Assembly (NCBI RefSeq): GCF_001307275.1 | Contig: NZ_CP012831.1 | Span: 7,055,103-7,119,102, forward strand | Source: Pseudomonas fluorescens | GTDB lineage: Bacteria; Pseudomonadota; Gammaproteobacteria; Pseudomonadales; Pseudomonadaceae | Length of the DNA: 64,000 bases | Direction: 5' to 3' | In this document: piece after piece, positions 9,313 through 18,681 of the stretch | How the letters are laid out: each line of letters starts with the position of its first letter | Position numbering within the stretch: the stretch's first letter is position 1 | Program-made: the position numbers and the translations under genes | The notes under the pieces: generated by a model | The model's input: only the letters and a program-made list of their open reading frames with translations | The model's database searches: none | Told to the model about the DNA's origin: nothing

Positions 9313-9810
9313 GGTGTTGTTCCTAATTAAGAACCGATGTGTGGACATCCACAACGACTGCGGCCTGGCCCAGGCTCGATGAACGCCAGTGGAATCAAAT
9401 CTAGCTGGTCAACTGCGCTGAACGGAGCATTGGGCTTTGACGCCGGGCACTACCCTTCATGGCATTAGGTCTAAGCCCACAAAGGATCAATTCGTCGACG
9501 TCAATGTATTCGAGGCGCTGTCTGGAAAACACCACATCCAATTGAATGGAGTCATGCATAAAATTGATTAATAGACACCGGACTGCCTGCAATCCTGGAC
9601 TGGTGCGCTGACGATTTTATTAGCTGCAGTTTAGGGAGTTCCCACGGAGTACGGGAGATTCATTAAATCCCACCTTTAATCATTGACGAAAAAACTCCAT
9701 CGCCCCACTGCGCCAAGCATCAATGTAACAGAATAATGCAGACCTAATCGTCGATTCTTCCATACCGGTTTCAGACTATATCGCGTTGATCCGCAGATGC
9801 CTTGGCGGCT
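9313..9810. other. non-coding gap
   Basis: About 500 AT-rich bases carry the promoter region of the hydrolase gene. I see no convincing gene, repeat or RNA; short open frames here have no coding character. The tract AAAATTGATTAAT at 9560-9572 also occurs at 2457-2469, which may be chance. Confidence 0.5.
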
Positions 9811-10299
9811 TCATCGCGAATGCCCGTACTGCTCATCAGTAACCGGCTCCAGCCACTCGACATTTTTCCCGCCCTGTACCTCTTGAATTGCCAAGTGCGT
9901 CAAGCCAGTGGTATCCGTGGCCCCGTGCCAATGTTTTACACCCGGCGGGGTCCAAATCACATCACCAGGCTTGATGACGATTTTCTCCCCCCCTTCTTGC
10001 TGAATCCATCCAACACCGGCCGTGACGATAAGATTTTGGCCCGCCGGATGAGTGTGCCAAGCTGATCGGGCCCCTGGTTGAAAGGTCACAGCACCTGCCG
10101 TAACCCTTGATGGCGGGCGCGCTGCAAATAAAGGATCAACCCTGACGGTGCCGACGAAATTCCTGGACGACCCCAGGACAGAAGGTTGCTCCCCGTTCCT
10201 GACAATTTGCATCGCGCTGTCAGGCTCCTCTGCAGCGTGCAACGAACTTGAAACCATCAAGGTTACGCTAAGCATTGACATGGCAAACGTTATTCTCAT
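9811..10299 (-). CDS. periplasmic single-domain cupin protein
   Basis: The 162-residue protein has a Sec signal peptide (cleavage likely after SSLHA, residue 22) and one cupin barrel. The two cupin motifs are HTHPAGQNLIVTAGVGWIQ (residues 81-99) and PGVKHWHGA (about 119-127), which supply metal-binding histidines and a glutamine. It resembles the cupins paired with carboxymuconolactone decarboxylase or quercetinase-like enzymes, but its reaction cannot be assigned. AGGA precedes the ATG by about ten bases. It lies 61 bases downstream of the truncated LysR gene on the same strand. Confidence 0.85.
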   Translation of the reverse strand: MRITFAMSMLSVTLMVSSSLHAAEEPDSAMQIVRNGEQPSVLGSSRNFVGTVRVDPLFAARPPSRVTAGAVTFQPGARSAWHTHPAGQNLIVTAGVGWIQQEGGEKIVIKPGDVIWTPPGVKHWHGATDTTGLTHLAIQEVQGGKNVEWLEPVTDEQYGHSR

Positions 10300-10360
10300 C
10301 GATAAAATCCTGCTTGGAATGGGTTATCTGAACAGGAAGGGACGGCACGGCCGATCATCC

Positions 10361-10639
10361 TCACAAGGGGCGTATAACGTCCTGGATCCTCATCAATGCC
10401 GGCGCCAACCCCCGTACGATTTCGTTGGCCTTGGCCGTGGGCACCAGCTCCCTCGAACGTCGAATGAACAAGGGGTCTTTAAAGTGAACGCGCAGCTTCG
10501 CCAGCGTATTACTCACCGCTGGCTGCTTTACGTTCAGTCGTTCGGCTGCCCGCGTCACGCCTCGCTCGCGATAGACCACCAAGAGAATGAACAAGGCATT
10601 GAGATCGATCGCCGTAAATAGCGCTTCATCAAGCTTCAT
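10361..10639 (-). pseudogene. LysR regulator reduced to its DNA-binding domain
   Basis: The 92-residue product contains a complete LysR helix-turn-helix of the NodD-like type (RGVTRAAERLNVKQPAVSNT, about residues 26-45) and stops at a TGA just after the linker helix. Full-length LysR proteins are near 300 residues, so the whole effector domain is absent. Only 61 bases separate its stop from the next gene, so the missing part is deleted, not frameshifted nearby. Its ATG lies inside the last codons of the monooxygenase gene (11-base overlap). It is either a remnant or a rare stand-alone DNA-binding fragment. Confidence 0.7.
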
Positions 10640-10946
10640 CGTGCGGCCCCCTTCCGATTTGGGGCGTGAAACTGGCAAACGTCAGGTTGGAACATGACGT
10701 TACCAAATGATTGACCAACGCCGTCATCGACTCACTTTCAAAGTGCTCAGTCATCATCGATGCCGCGCTCCAGTAGCCACTGAAGACCCACAAACCAGGA
10801 TCGCGGGAGCTGCGAATCACGCTATACCCCAGGCATCCGTGTACTTTTTCAAAGGTCTCCGCGTACGCCTTCAAACGCTGTTCAAAGTGTTGGTCAACCT
10901 CTTCGATCACCCGAATCTCCAAGGTATTAACTGCGGCGATATTCAT
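10629..10946 (-). CDS. antibiotic biosynthesis monooxygenase (ABM) domain protein
   Basis: The 105-residue protein matches the single ferredoxin-like ABM domain in size and pattern (ETFEKVHGCLGYSVIRSS, then a GLWVFSGYW strand and a late EHFESESMTALVNHL helix). Such proteins act as small dimeric haem-free oxygenases or as stress-related proteins; a substrate cannot be inferred. It overlaps the start of the truncated LysR gene. Upstream is a long gap without genes. Confidence 0.72.
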   Translation of the reverse strand: MNIAAVNTLEIRVIEEVDQHFEQRLKAYAETFEKVHGCLGYSVIRSSRDPGLWVFSGYWSAASMMTEHFESESMTALVNHLVTSCSNLTFASFTPQIGRGPHDEA

Positions 10947-11408
10947 ATCCGGCCCTGCTTTGCTTGGGTAATAAAATTAAATGACAACTGCGTGCAATGC
11001 CTGTGTTGCGCGCAATCAAGTCCCGCATCCAACGAAAGCATTTCTGCTGCACCAGCGAGACAAAACTAGCCCCGGCAATGGCGCCATGGCTATACGGCAC
11101 CTGATTGATACGCTAATGAGCTTTTCTCAACAGTGCTCGTGCTTGAACTGCGCCACCACGAGTCCCGTTGAACAACGGTGGCTAAGCCATGAGCGGCACG
11201 TCCTGCAAAGACAGATATCGCCGAATCAAGAAGGCACCTATGAAAACAACGAGTTAAGAGCTATCGCGATAAACAGAATGGCAGCACTTGAACATCGTCG
11301 GGGCGCGATCCGGTGAATGCCGACTGAGCTTTTGGCAGCCATGAAACGCGGTCGTGAGGATTGCATCTACGCCGCGCGCTCTTCCAGGGAGATATATCCC
11401 GCAATAAT
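10947..11408. other. non-coding gap
   Basis: About 460 bases between the ABM gene and the 3' end of the MFS gene. Open frames occur on both strands but none has a good ribosome site, family resemblance or likely codon use. With the neighbouring truncated LysR gene this looks like an eroded segment. Confidence 0.45.
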
Positions 11409-12569
11409 TTACTGCCGTGGAAAGGCGTGACACCTCCCTCCCATGACCACCACAAGGGAAGCGCTAACGATGAGCAGCGCAAACCCCGAGAGACTTACTA
11501 TCCCGAAGTAGCTTAGGAGCAAACCACCTACGGCACCTCCGCCAAAAATCCCCAAGTTGTAGATGGTCGTCAATATCGCCGTTGCCACCTCCGCATTATC
11601 TTCTGCCACCCGCCCCGTCGCTGATTGAAAAACAGTAGGCATGCCGCCGAACGAAGCCCCCCACACAAATATCGCAGCCGAAGCGATCATTTGATACGGA
11701 GCTGCTATCAGCACAACCATCGTCACAGCCGTGCACGTCAACGCGGTGGTCGCTATGAGCCGCAGCCTTGTATCGACGAAACGTCCGGCGATCAGTACGC
11801 CCAGGATGGCACCCGTACCGAACAGAAACAGGCCCTGAGCGGTCCCGCCTGACAGCCTGTTTTTTTCCGCAAGCGGCGCCATGTAGGTGTACAGCGTGTA
11901 ATGAGCCAGGATCGCGCAAAAAGCCGACAGCAAGATCACTCTCAACCCCGGGGTGCGAATGACGTCATGAATCGAAGTGCCTTCCTTGCGCCCCTCTCCC
12001 GGCATGGGCGGCACGACCAGCAAAACCCAAACGATGACAAGCAGCGCGAGCAGCGAAAGCAATCCATAGCTGAAACGCCATCCAAGCAATGAACCCAGCA
12101 TGCTACCCAAGGGCAAACCGGCGACCATGGCCACGGTACTCCCCGCCAGGGTAATCGCGACAGCCCGTCCCATGTCTTTGCGATCGACCAAGCGGATGGC
12201 ATAACCACAGATGACCGGCCAGACAACTCCTGCGGCCAGGCCAGCCACCACCCGTGACGCGACCGTCAGCGCATAAGACGTCGAGATGGCGGTAATACCG
12301 TTAGCCATTGCAAAGCTCAGCACGAGCATGATGTACAAGGATTTGCGAGGCAGACTTCGAGTGAGCGCCACAATGGGGATTGCGGCTGCAGCGGAGGCCA
12401 ATGCATAGATGGAAACCAATAAACCGATACCAGCGGGGGGCTGCTCAAGGCTCTCCGACATCGCAGGCAGAACCGCTGCCGGCATCGTCTCGGTCAGAAT
12501 GGTGAGAAACGCTGTAGTGGACAGAGCAAGTAGCCCGATCATAGGCAGGCGACCATTATTGGCACTCAT
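11409..12569 (-). CDS. MFS transporter (SotB/AraJ-like efflux)
   Basis: A 386-residue protein with about 12 membrane segments. It has the acidic helix-1 region TILTETMPAAVLPAMSES, the helix 2-3 loop LTRSLPRKSLY, and GSTVAMVAGLPLGSMLGS in helix 5. These match the DHA1 drug/sugar efflux branch of the MFS. The C-terminus ends abruptly after helix 12 with a short basic tail. ATG at 12569 with GGAG upstream is preferred to a TTG two codons earlier. Transcribed in the same direction as the aldehyde dehydrogenase upstream but separated by 205 bases and a hairpin, so probably its own unit. Confidence 0.87.
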   Translation of the reverse strand: MSANNGRLPMIGLLALSTTAFLTILTETMPAAVLPAMSESLEQPPAGIGLLVSIYALASAAAAIPIVALTRSLPRKSLYIMLVLSFAMANGITAISTSYALTVASRVVAGLAAGVVWPVICGYAIRLVDRKDMGRAVAITLAGSTVAMVAGLPLGSMLGSLLGWRFSYGLLSLLALLVIVWVLLVVPPMPGEGRKEGTSIHDVIRTPGLRVILLSAFCAILAHYTLYTYMAPLAEKNRLSGGTAQGLFLFGTGAILGVLIAGRFVDTRLRLIATTALTCTAVTMVVLIAAPYQMIASAAIFVWGASFGGMPTVFQSATGRVAEDNAEVATAILTTIYNLGIFGGGAVGGLLLSYFGIVSLSGFALLIVSASLVVVMGGRCHAFPRQ

Positions 12570-12737
12570 GGGCAAACTCCTTAATCGGATGCGTTCGTGC
12601 GAAGCGCATTGATGCCTTGCGCATCAAAAAAAGTCCGACATTAGCAGGAAGCAGCTTCAGGAAATGCCTGCCTCAGTGAATGCTCCTATGAATTCAAGTG
12701 GTCACTGGATTGGCCTTGATCATCGGATAAAGCCAAA

Positions 12738-12768
12738 GCCCCCAACGCCCGTCACGGAAACTGGGGGC
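12738..12768 (-). terminator. probable terminator after aldehyde dehydrogenase gene
   Basis: GCCCCCA (12738-12744) pairs with TGGGGGC (12762-12768) seven bases past the aldehyde dehydrogenase stop. On the minus strand it is followed by a weakly T-rich tract (TTTGGCTTTATCC). Confidence 0.5.
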
Positions 12769-12774
12769 ACTGAG

Positions 12775-14247
12775 TCAGACGCGAGCAGTTTTCTGTAGCA
12801 CGGTCTTGCTGACCATGTACGAGTCCAGACTCCACGGCCCCCCCTCTCTACCAATACCACTGTCCTTCACACCGCCAAACGGAGTGTCAGGATCCGGCGC
12901 ACCGAAATGGTTAATCGACAGGACTCCAACATCCAGCTCACGACTCAATCGTTCAGCCTGTTCCAGTGAATTGGTGAACGCAAAAGCAGCCAAACCCACG
13001 GATAGACTGTTGGAAATCTCGATGGCCTCATCTAGGGTCGAGAAACGAACCGCGACAGCGACCGGCCCAAAAGGCTCATCGGTCATGATGGCGCAATCTA
13101 GTGGAGTGTCGACCAGCAGAGTCGGCGCAAAATAATAACCACGCTCACCTACACGATGCCCACCCACGGCAACCTTGCCGCCACGCGCCAATGCGTCATC
13201 GACAAAATGCTGCATCGCGGCGAGGCGCCGGACACTGGTGACCGGTCCGATGTCTGCCTTCGTATCCATGCCGTCGGCCACACGTACCTGATCGGCGGTT
13301 GCCACAAACGCCGCTACGAATTCGTCGTAGATACTCTCGTGTACCAGGAAGCGACCTGGCGCAGCGCACCACTGAGCGTTGATCCGAATTTTGCTCTTGA
13401 GTGCCATCTTGCCGATTTCCGCGGCATTGACCCCTTCGCAAACGATGACCGGGGCATGGCCGCCGAGCTCCATCAGCACCGGCTTCATGGCCGCACCCGC
13501 CAGTTGGCTCAAGTGCTTGCCGACTGCCACCGACCCCGTCAAGGTCACCATGCGGGTCACTGGCGACTCGATCAGGGTCGAAGACACTAGCGCCGGGTTG
13601 CCAAACACCAGATTCAATACGCCCTTGGGCAAACCGGCTCGCTCGAAGCACTGAACCATTGCTACTGCCGCGCCAGGGGTTTCTTCTGGGGCTTTCAAAA
13701 TGATGGAGCACCCGGCGCACAGTGCACCGCTGATTTTTCGCGACGGTGCGCTTAGCGGCACATTCCAAGGCGTGAACGCTGCGACTGGACCAATTGGCTG
13801 ACGAAGAATCGATTTCTGCATTTGAGCTTCGCCCGGAACGATGGTCCCGTAGGCTCGCAGGGCCTGTGCCATGTCCCAATCGAAGAAGCTCGCCGAACGC
13901 TCCACCTCCGCACGCGCATCTGCAATTAATTTGCCGTTCTCTCGGGTGATGATCTGCGCGATTTCTTCGGAACGTGAACGCACGCCTGCGATGGCACGAC
14001 TGATGATGATATTACGCTCAGCCGGTGGTGTGTCCCGCCAGATTTTGAACCCCCGCTCAGCGGCGGCCAACACGCGTTTCAGGTCAGCGGTCGTGGCCCC
14101 GGGAACGCTGGTGAGCGATGCTTCGGTGCTGGGGTCCAACACTTCAAAGCAAGAGGGGCGGTCGAAAATCCATTCACCGTCGATGAAGAGGCCTACGCGC
14201 GGATGATCAGCGTCGGCGATGACATTATTATTGGTTTCAATGGACAT
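12775..14247 (-). CDS. NAD(P)-dependent aldehyde dehydrogenase
   Basis: The 490-residue protein carries the family hallmarks: TPWNVPLSAPSRKISGAL for cofactor and Asn region (about 160), LTGSVAVGKHL, the glutamate motif MELGGHAPVIV (about 258), and a cysteine in AQWCAAPGRFLV (about 292). The usual GQxC is altered to QWC, and the region resembles succinate-semialdehyde and other semialdehyde dehydrogenases. It should oxidise an aldehyde to an acid in the cytosol. ATG at 14247 has AGAGGGA upstream. It lies 87 bases downstream of rubredoxin and follows the FadB-like gene, suggesting one operon in the order fused hydratase/dehydrogenase, rubredoxin, aldehyde dehydrogenase. Confidence 0.92.
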   Translation of the reverse strand: MSIETNNNVIADADHPRVGLFIDGEWIFDRPSCFEVLDPSTEASLTSVPGATTADLKRVLAAAERGFKIWRDTPPAERNIIISRAIAGVRSRSEEIAQIITRENGKLIADARAEVERSASFFDWDMAQALRAYGTIVPGEAQMQKSILRQPIGPVAAFTPWNVPLSAPSRKISGALCAGCSIILKAPEETPGAAVAMVQCFERAGLPKGVLNLVFGNPALVSSTLIESPVTRMVTLTGSVAVGKHLSQLAGAAMKPVLMELGGHAPVIVCEGVNAAEIGKMALKSKIRINAQWCAAPGRFLVHESIYDEFVAAFVATADQVRVADGMDTKADIGPVTSVRRLAAMQHFVDDALARGGKVAVGGHRVGERGYYFAPTLLVDTPLDCAIMTDEPFGPVAVAVRFSTLDEAIEISNSLSVGLAAFAFTNSLEQAERLSRELDVGVLSINHFGAPDPDTPFGGVKDSGIGREGGPWSLDSYMVSKTVLQKTARV

Positions 14248-14334
14248 CTGAATTCCCTCTACATTTGGCGCCAAGGGGCTCGGTTGATATCGCCCTCAAT
14301 CACCGAAAAAACACTGTGCCGGAAAGGCAATTAA

Positions 14335-14541
14335 TCAAATCTCGACCATCTCGAAGTCCAGCTTCGTCGCCGAACACTCAGGGCAAATCCAATCCTGGGG
14401 AACATCTTCCCACCGAGTTCCAGCAGGTATGCCCTCTTCCGGAATACCTTCGGCTTCGTCATACATGAAACCGCATAAAATGCATTGCCAAATTTTGAAT
14501 TCGCCCTCGGACAAGGCTTGTGTGGACGTGTCATTGCTCAT
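14335..14541 (-). CDS. rubredoxin
   Basis: A 68-residue protein with the two iron-binding cysteine pairs of rubredoxin: CILCGFMYDEAEG and CPECSATK, and the aromatic core (W18, W44, W51 region). It is a one-electron carrier, normally linked to a rubredoxin reductase and an oxygenase or oxidoreductase. No AlkB-type hydroxylase or rubredoxin reductase lies nearby, so its partner is unknown. The N-terminus is about ten residues longer than in classical rubredoxins. It sits between the FadB-like and aldehyde dehydrogenase genes on the same strand. Confidence 0.93.
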   Translation of the reverse strand: MSNDTSTQALSEGEFKIWQCILCGFMYDEAEGIPEEGIPAGTRWEDVPQDWICPECSATKLDFEMVEI

Positions 14542-14697
14542 GATTTTTCTTCCGTTTCATTTTCTACTTGTTGGCCCCTTTGCCGACCATGGGAAGCGTT
14601 TCGTAACCCTTGGGGGACAGCAACCAGGGCGTTGCTTTCACTTTGCCAGAACAGCTGTTACCGGCCGCACGCGGCCATGGTTGCCATTGCCCTGCTT

Positions 14698-16809
14698 TCA
14701 TATGACTGATTTCAGCTCTCTCAGGGACAGCCCTTCATTGGCCGCTTTCGACAGCAGCGGACTAGGTGCCCAACGCCTGCCGTATTGCTCATGCCATTGC
14801 TGCACTTGCAGATGGATTTCCGTGGCCCCGATCGTGTCAGCCCAGTACAGCAGCCCTCCTCGATGGCGAGGAAATCCAAAGCCGTACAACCACATGACAT
14901 CAATGTCACTGGCTCGATATGCCTTACCTTCATCCAGGATCTTGCAAGCCTCGTTGATCGAGGCAAATAACAGACGTTTGAGGATTTCACTGTCGGTAAA
15001 GGTACGCTGAGGCGTGCCAAGCTCATGGGCGACGGTCGCGATGATCCGCATCACTTCTTCATCGTGACGAGGTGTGCGGTCACCTTCTTCATAGCGATAC
15101 CACCCGGCCCCATTTTTCTGGCCCTTGCGGCCCAGCTCGACCATCCGATCCGGGACATGGAGCTTCCTGTATTGAGGGTCAGCTGCCGCGCGACGCTTGC
15201 GCGTGTCATAGCTGACATCGAGACCGGACAGATCGCTCACTGCGAACGGTCCCATTGGATAGCCAAATTCAACCATGACCCTGTCGATCTGCTCAGGGCG
15301 TGCTCCCTCCTCAAGCAGTAGCATCATTTCCGTGACCAGCGGCGCGCGACTGCGATTTGCCGCGAAGCCATCGCACGTTCCGGAGACCGCGCAGACTTTT
15401 TTAAGATCGCGACCCATCTTCATTGCCCGCACAACTGTCTCGATCGAGGTTTGATCACCCTTCACGATTTCGCACAGTTTCATCGCGTTCGCGGGAGCGA
15501 AGAAATGAGCGCCGGCGACGCTCTGAGGCCTGCCTGTCATGTTGGCCATGACGTTGATATCAATCGCGGAAGAGTTCGTTAGCAACAGCGCGCCAGGCTT
15601 CATCACCGCATCAAGTTTGGTGAACACATCCTTCTTCAGATCTATCCGTTCAAACACCGCTTCAACCACGACATCACAGTCGCCGATCTCTTCGTAATGA
15701 GAGACAGGCTGGACAAACTGAAGGCATGCATCCATTTCTTGCACAGTCATGCGTCCGCGCTTGACCTTTACGGCGTAGATGTCACGTATGCGCTGCAGGC
15801 CCCTGTCCAGTGCTTCGGCACTCGCTTCCAGGAGTTTCACCACAATGCCTGCATCAGCGAAGCAAATGGCAATACCGGCGCCCATCGTTCCCGCGCCGAT
15901 CACAGCAGCGGACGTCACACCAGCAGGCTTGAAACCCGGGGGCGCATCCGGAACCTTGGCAGCCTCGCGCTCGGCAAAAAATGCGTAGCGAAGTGCCTTG
16001 GCAACATCAGAACCCTCCAGCTCAGAAAACAAGCGGCTCTCAACCTCTAGAGCCTCATCAAACGGCAGGTTGAAAGCTGCTTCGATACAATCGATCGCGT
16101 ACTGAGGCGCCTTGTTGTGAGGAGACTTTTTGGCTGCTTCGCGGCGTGCCGCTTGCAGCAAATCCATGGTTGTCGCATCCATCGGTTCGAGCGCCAAATC
16201 GCGTACGCGCTGCGGTTGAGCGTGCGCCACTGCTTTTGCATACCTTACGGCAGCGTCACGAAGCTCTTGGTTTTGTGTTCCTGGAACAATCTGGGAAATA
16301 AGCCCGATCTGCAATGCTTCGGGGGCATGGATATGGCGGCTGGAGACGAGCAAATCGGTGGCTACGGCCGCCCCGACCAGCCTTGGTAAACGCTGCGTAC
16401 CGCCGCCTCCTGGTATCAGCCCGAGAGCGACCTCGGGCAATCCGAGCTTGGCTGTGGGCAATGCAATCCGGTAATGGCAAGCGAGGGCGTGCTCGAGACC
16501 GCCTCCCAGCGCATATCCATGAATAGCAGCGACAGTCGGCTTGGCGCTGGCGTCGAGTGCCGCAGCACTCATGCTGGTAGTGATTGTTCTCGCCTTGCCG
16601 AACTGTCGAATATCAGCACCCGCGATGAAATTCTGGCCACCCCCCATCAACACGATCGCCGCGACAGCCGGGTCGGCGTTCGCATGGGTAACGGCGTCAA
16701 TGATGCTCCCTCTCATCTCGGGAGTCAGGGCGTTGACGGGCGGATTGTTGACTGTGATTACGGCCACAACACCTTCGACTTCGTAACTGACCATCAGGCT
16801 TTCGCTCAT
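14698..16809 (-). CDS. FadB/FadJ-like enoyl-CoA hydratase/3-hydroxyacyl-CoA dehydrogenase fusion
   Basis: The 703-residue cytosolic protein has an N-terminal crotonase domain (residues 1-190). It shows the oxyanion loop GGQNFIAGADIRQFG and LPEVALGLIPGGGGTQRLPR with the first catalytic Glu, while the second Glu position reads Asp (VATDLLV). Then comes an NAD-binding 3-hydroxyacyl-CoA dehydrogenase domain (AVIGAGTMGAGIAIC, about 297; GAHFFAPANAMKLCEI with the catalytic His) and two C-terminal helical domains. It should hydrate an enoyl-CoA and oxidise the product to a 3-oxoacyl-CoA. ATG at 16809 with AGGAAG is chosen over a longer frame that has no family sequence. It is divergent from the thiolase-fold operon. 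Confidence 0.92.
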   Translation of the reverse strand: MSESLMVSYEVEGVVAVITVNNPPVNALTPEMRGSIIDAVTHANADPAVAAIVLMGGGQNFIAGADIRQFGKARTITTSMSAAALDASAKPTVAAIHGYALGGGLEHALACHYRIALPTAKLGLPEVALGLIPGGGGTQRLPRLVGAAVATDLLVSSRHIHAPEALQIGLISQIVPGTQNQELRDAAVRYAKAVAHAQPQRVRDLALEPMDATTMDLLQAARREAAKKSPHNKAPQYAIDCIEAAFNLPFDEALEVESRLFSELEGSDVAKALRYAFFAEREAAKVPDAPPGFKPAGVTSAAVIGAGTMGAGIAICFADAGIVVKLLEASAEALDRGLQRIRDIYAVKVKRGRMTVQEMDACLQFVQPVSHYEEIGDCDVVVEAVFERIDLKKDVFTKLDAVMKPGALLLTNSSAIDINVMANMTGRPQSVAGAHFFAPANAMKLCEIVKGDQTSIETVVRAMKMGRDLKKVCAVSGTCDGFAANRSRAPLVTEMMLLLEEGARPEQIDRVMVEFGYPMGPFAVSDLSGLDVSYDTRKRRAAADPQYRKLHVPDRMVELGRKGQKNGAGWYRYEEGDRTPRHDEEVMRIIATVAHELGTPQRTFTDSEILKRLLFASINEACKILDEGKAYRASDIDVMWLYGFGFPRHRGGLLYWADTIGATEIHLQVQQWHEQYGRRWAPSPLLSKAANEGLSLRELKSVI

Positions 16810-17093
16810 CTCATCTTCCTGTCTCAAAAAAAAATATGGCCTGCCCCTACCCCGCGACCGCTCGCACCCAATGAGCATCCAGGTTTGGCCCGGAAATTTG
16901 AGTGCAGCGCCATCCTGCGCTCCAAACAACGTTGAATCGATGGTAGCATGAGTTTTGATAATCAGCACGGATTTCACTGATCGGAACTTTTTGCTGTGCT
17001 ACTTTAGTCTTTGACGCTGGACCGATCCCCCTGAACGAAGGTACCGGAAAGCACATTCGAGCTTCATCTTCATGCACTGAGGAAACCCTAGAG

Positions 17094-18263
17094 ATGACAA
17101 TAAAAGGCAGGGCATACATCGTCGGAGCGTATGAGCACCCCCTACGCAAGGCCCCCCACCATTCGGTGGCACAACTACATGCGGAGGCGGCGAAAGGGGC
17201 AATTGAAGACGCGGGATTAAGCAAAGATGACATCGACGGATATTTCTGCGCGGGCGATGCACCCGGCGGGAATGTATGGTCGATGGCCAACTACCTGAAT
17301 CTGGACAAGCTGAGGCATGTCGATTCGACCGATATGGGAGGATGCTCTTATCTCGCCCATATCGCCCACGCTGCAGAATCAATAGCAGCGGGCAGATGCA
17401 ACGTGGCTCTGATTACACTGGCTGGTCGCCCCAACTCTGAAGGTATCTCTGGGATACAGGCGCGCGTACGAGGAGTCAATCTACCGGACGCGCCATTCGA
17501 GATGCCCTATAACCCAGTCACGTTGAACCTCTATGCCATGTGTGCGATGCGCCACATGCATGAGTACGGCACAACCAGCGAGCAACTGGCGTGGGTCAAG
17601 GTCGCCGCCTCTCACCATGCGCAACACAACCCTCTGGCGATGTTGCGCAAAGTGGTCTCGGTCGAAGATGTATTGGCATCGCCGATGATTTCTGACCCGC
17701 TGCGGCGTCTCGATTCCTGCGTCGTGAGCGACGGCGGCGGCGCAGTTATCGTTGCCCGCCCGGAGATTGCGAAGGCCCTCAACAGACCACGGGTACGGAT
17801 ACTTGGCTGCGGTGAATCCACTAAACACCAGATGGGTGGACGCCTCGACTTGAGCTATACCGGAGCCGCGTGGACCGGCCCTCGAGCCTTCGAAGAGGCG
17901 GGTGTGACACCGGCCGACATCCAGTACGCCTCCATCTATGACAGCTTCACCATCACCGTCATCCTACAACTTGAAGACCTGGGATTCTGCAAAAAAGGCG
18001 AAGGCGGAAAATTCGTGTCGGACGGCAACCTTATTTCGGGCATCGGCAAGTTGCCGTTCAACACCGATGGCGGCGGCCTGTGCAATAACCATCCCGCCAA
18101 TCGCGGCGGGATCACAAAAATAATCGAAGCCGTACGACAGCTTCGAGGCGAGGCTCATCCAAAGGTGCAAGTTCCCAACTGTTCGCTAGCCCTCGCCACC
18201 GGCATCGGCGGCGCGATAGGTCATCGGCACGGTGCAGCCACCGTCATCATGGAAAGGGAGTAA
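17094..18263 (+). CDS. thiolase-fold protein (lipid-transfer/aldolase type)
   Basis: The 389-residue protein has the two-half thiolase fold with the sequence style of SCP2/lipid-transfer thiolases: AYIVGAYEHPLRK at the N-terminus, FNTDGGGLCNNHPANRGG (about 323-340), and LALATGIGGAIGHRHGAATV at the end. The usual C-terminal CGGGxG cysteine is missing, and the early cysteine lies in an unusual DMGGCSYLAH context. Proteins of this type paired with a DUF35 partner include retro-aldolases of steroid side-chain breakdown (Ltp2 with ChsH2) as well as thiolases. The DUF35 partner gene follows four bases later. Either C-C cleavage chemistry is possible. Confidence 0.85.
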   Translation: MTIKGRAYIVGAYEHPLRKAPHHSVAQLHAEAAKGAIEDAGLSKDDIDGYFCAGDAPGGNVWSMANYLNLDKLRHVDSTDMGGCSYLAHIAHAAESIAAGRCNVALITLAGRPNSEGISGIQARVRGVNLPDAPFEMPYNPVTLNLYAMCAMRHMHEYGTTSEQLAWVKVAASHHAQHNPLAMLRKVVSVEDVLASPMISDPLRRLDSCVVSDGGGAVIVARPEIAKALNRPRVRILGCGESTKHQMGGRLDLSYTGAAWTGPRAFEEAGVTPADIQYASIYDSFTITVILQLEDLGFCKKGEGGKFVSDGNLISGIGKLPFNTDGGGLCNNHPANRGGITKIIEAVRQLRGEAHPKVQVPNCSLALATGIGGAIGHRHGAATVIMERE

Positions 18264-18267
18264 AAAC

Positions 18268-18681
18268 ATGTCGACCCCCTACACAGAACGCCCCATCAGC
18301 GACCCCATCCTGAACCCCGGTGATGAACCCTATTTCGATGCTGCGGCCGAGGGGCGCCTGCTCTTGAAGAGCTGCAATGCCTGCCATCAACCGCATCATT
18401 ATCCTCGTGCGTTGTGCCCGTTTTGCTGGAGCACCAATGTCGAATGGATCACCGCAAGCGGGACCGGGACAATCTACACCTTCAGCATCACAAGACGCGG
18501 CGCATCAGCACCGTACTGCATTGCCTATGTGCGCCTTGACGAGGGACTGATGATGCTTACGAATATTGTCGATGTTGATCTGGACAGTGTTCGCATCGGG
18601 CAGCGGGTCAGGGTCGCGTTTAAAGAATCAGAAAGCGGCATGTCCGTTCCCATGTTCACAATTGACCATTCGGAGGCTTGA
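18268..18681 (+). CDS. DUF35 OB-fold zinc-ribbon protein, partner of thiolase-fold protein
   Basis: The 137-residue protein has a rubredoxin-like zinc ribbon, CNACHQ and CPFC (Cys pairs at about residues 36-39 and 50-53), followed by an OB-fold (GTIYTFSITRRG to YVRLDEGLMMLTNIVD). This is the DUF35 architecture (PF12172 plus PF01796). Such proteins bind acyl-CoA and form complexes with thiolase-fold enzymes. It begins four bases after the thiolase-fold stop and ends directly against the lactonase start, so the three genes form one operon. ATG at 18268 is set by the GGGAG in the preceding gene's end. Confidence 0.92.
   Translation: MSTPYTERPISDPILNPGDEPYFDAAAEGRLLLKSCNACHQPHHYPRALCPFCWSTNVEWITASGTGTIYTFSITRRGASAPYCIAYVRLDEGLMMLTNIVDVDLDSVRIGQRVRVAFKESESGMSVPMFTIDHSEA

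Noticed and set aside
2457..9572. AAAATTGATTAAT present at 2457-2469 and 9560-9572
   Set aside because: AT-rich 13-mer in AT-rich gaps with different gene layouts; chance is likely without genome counts.
10981..11316. Plus-strand open frame of 111 codons in the gap before the MFS gene
   Set aside because: Composition is not that of a protein I can support and there is no ribosome site.
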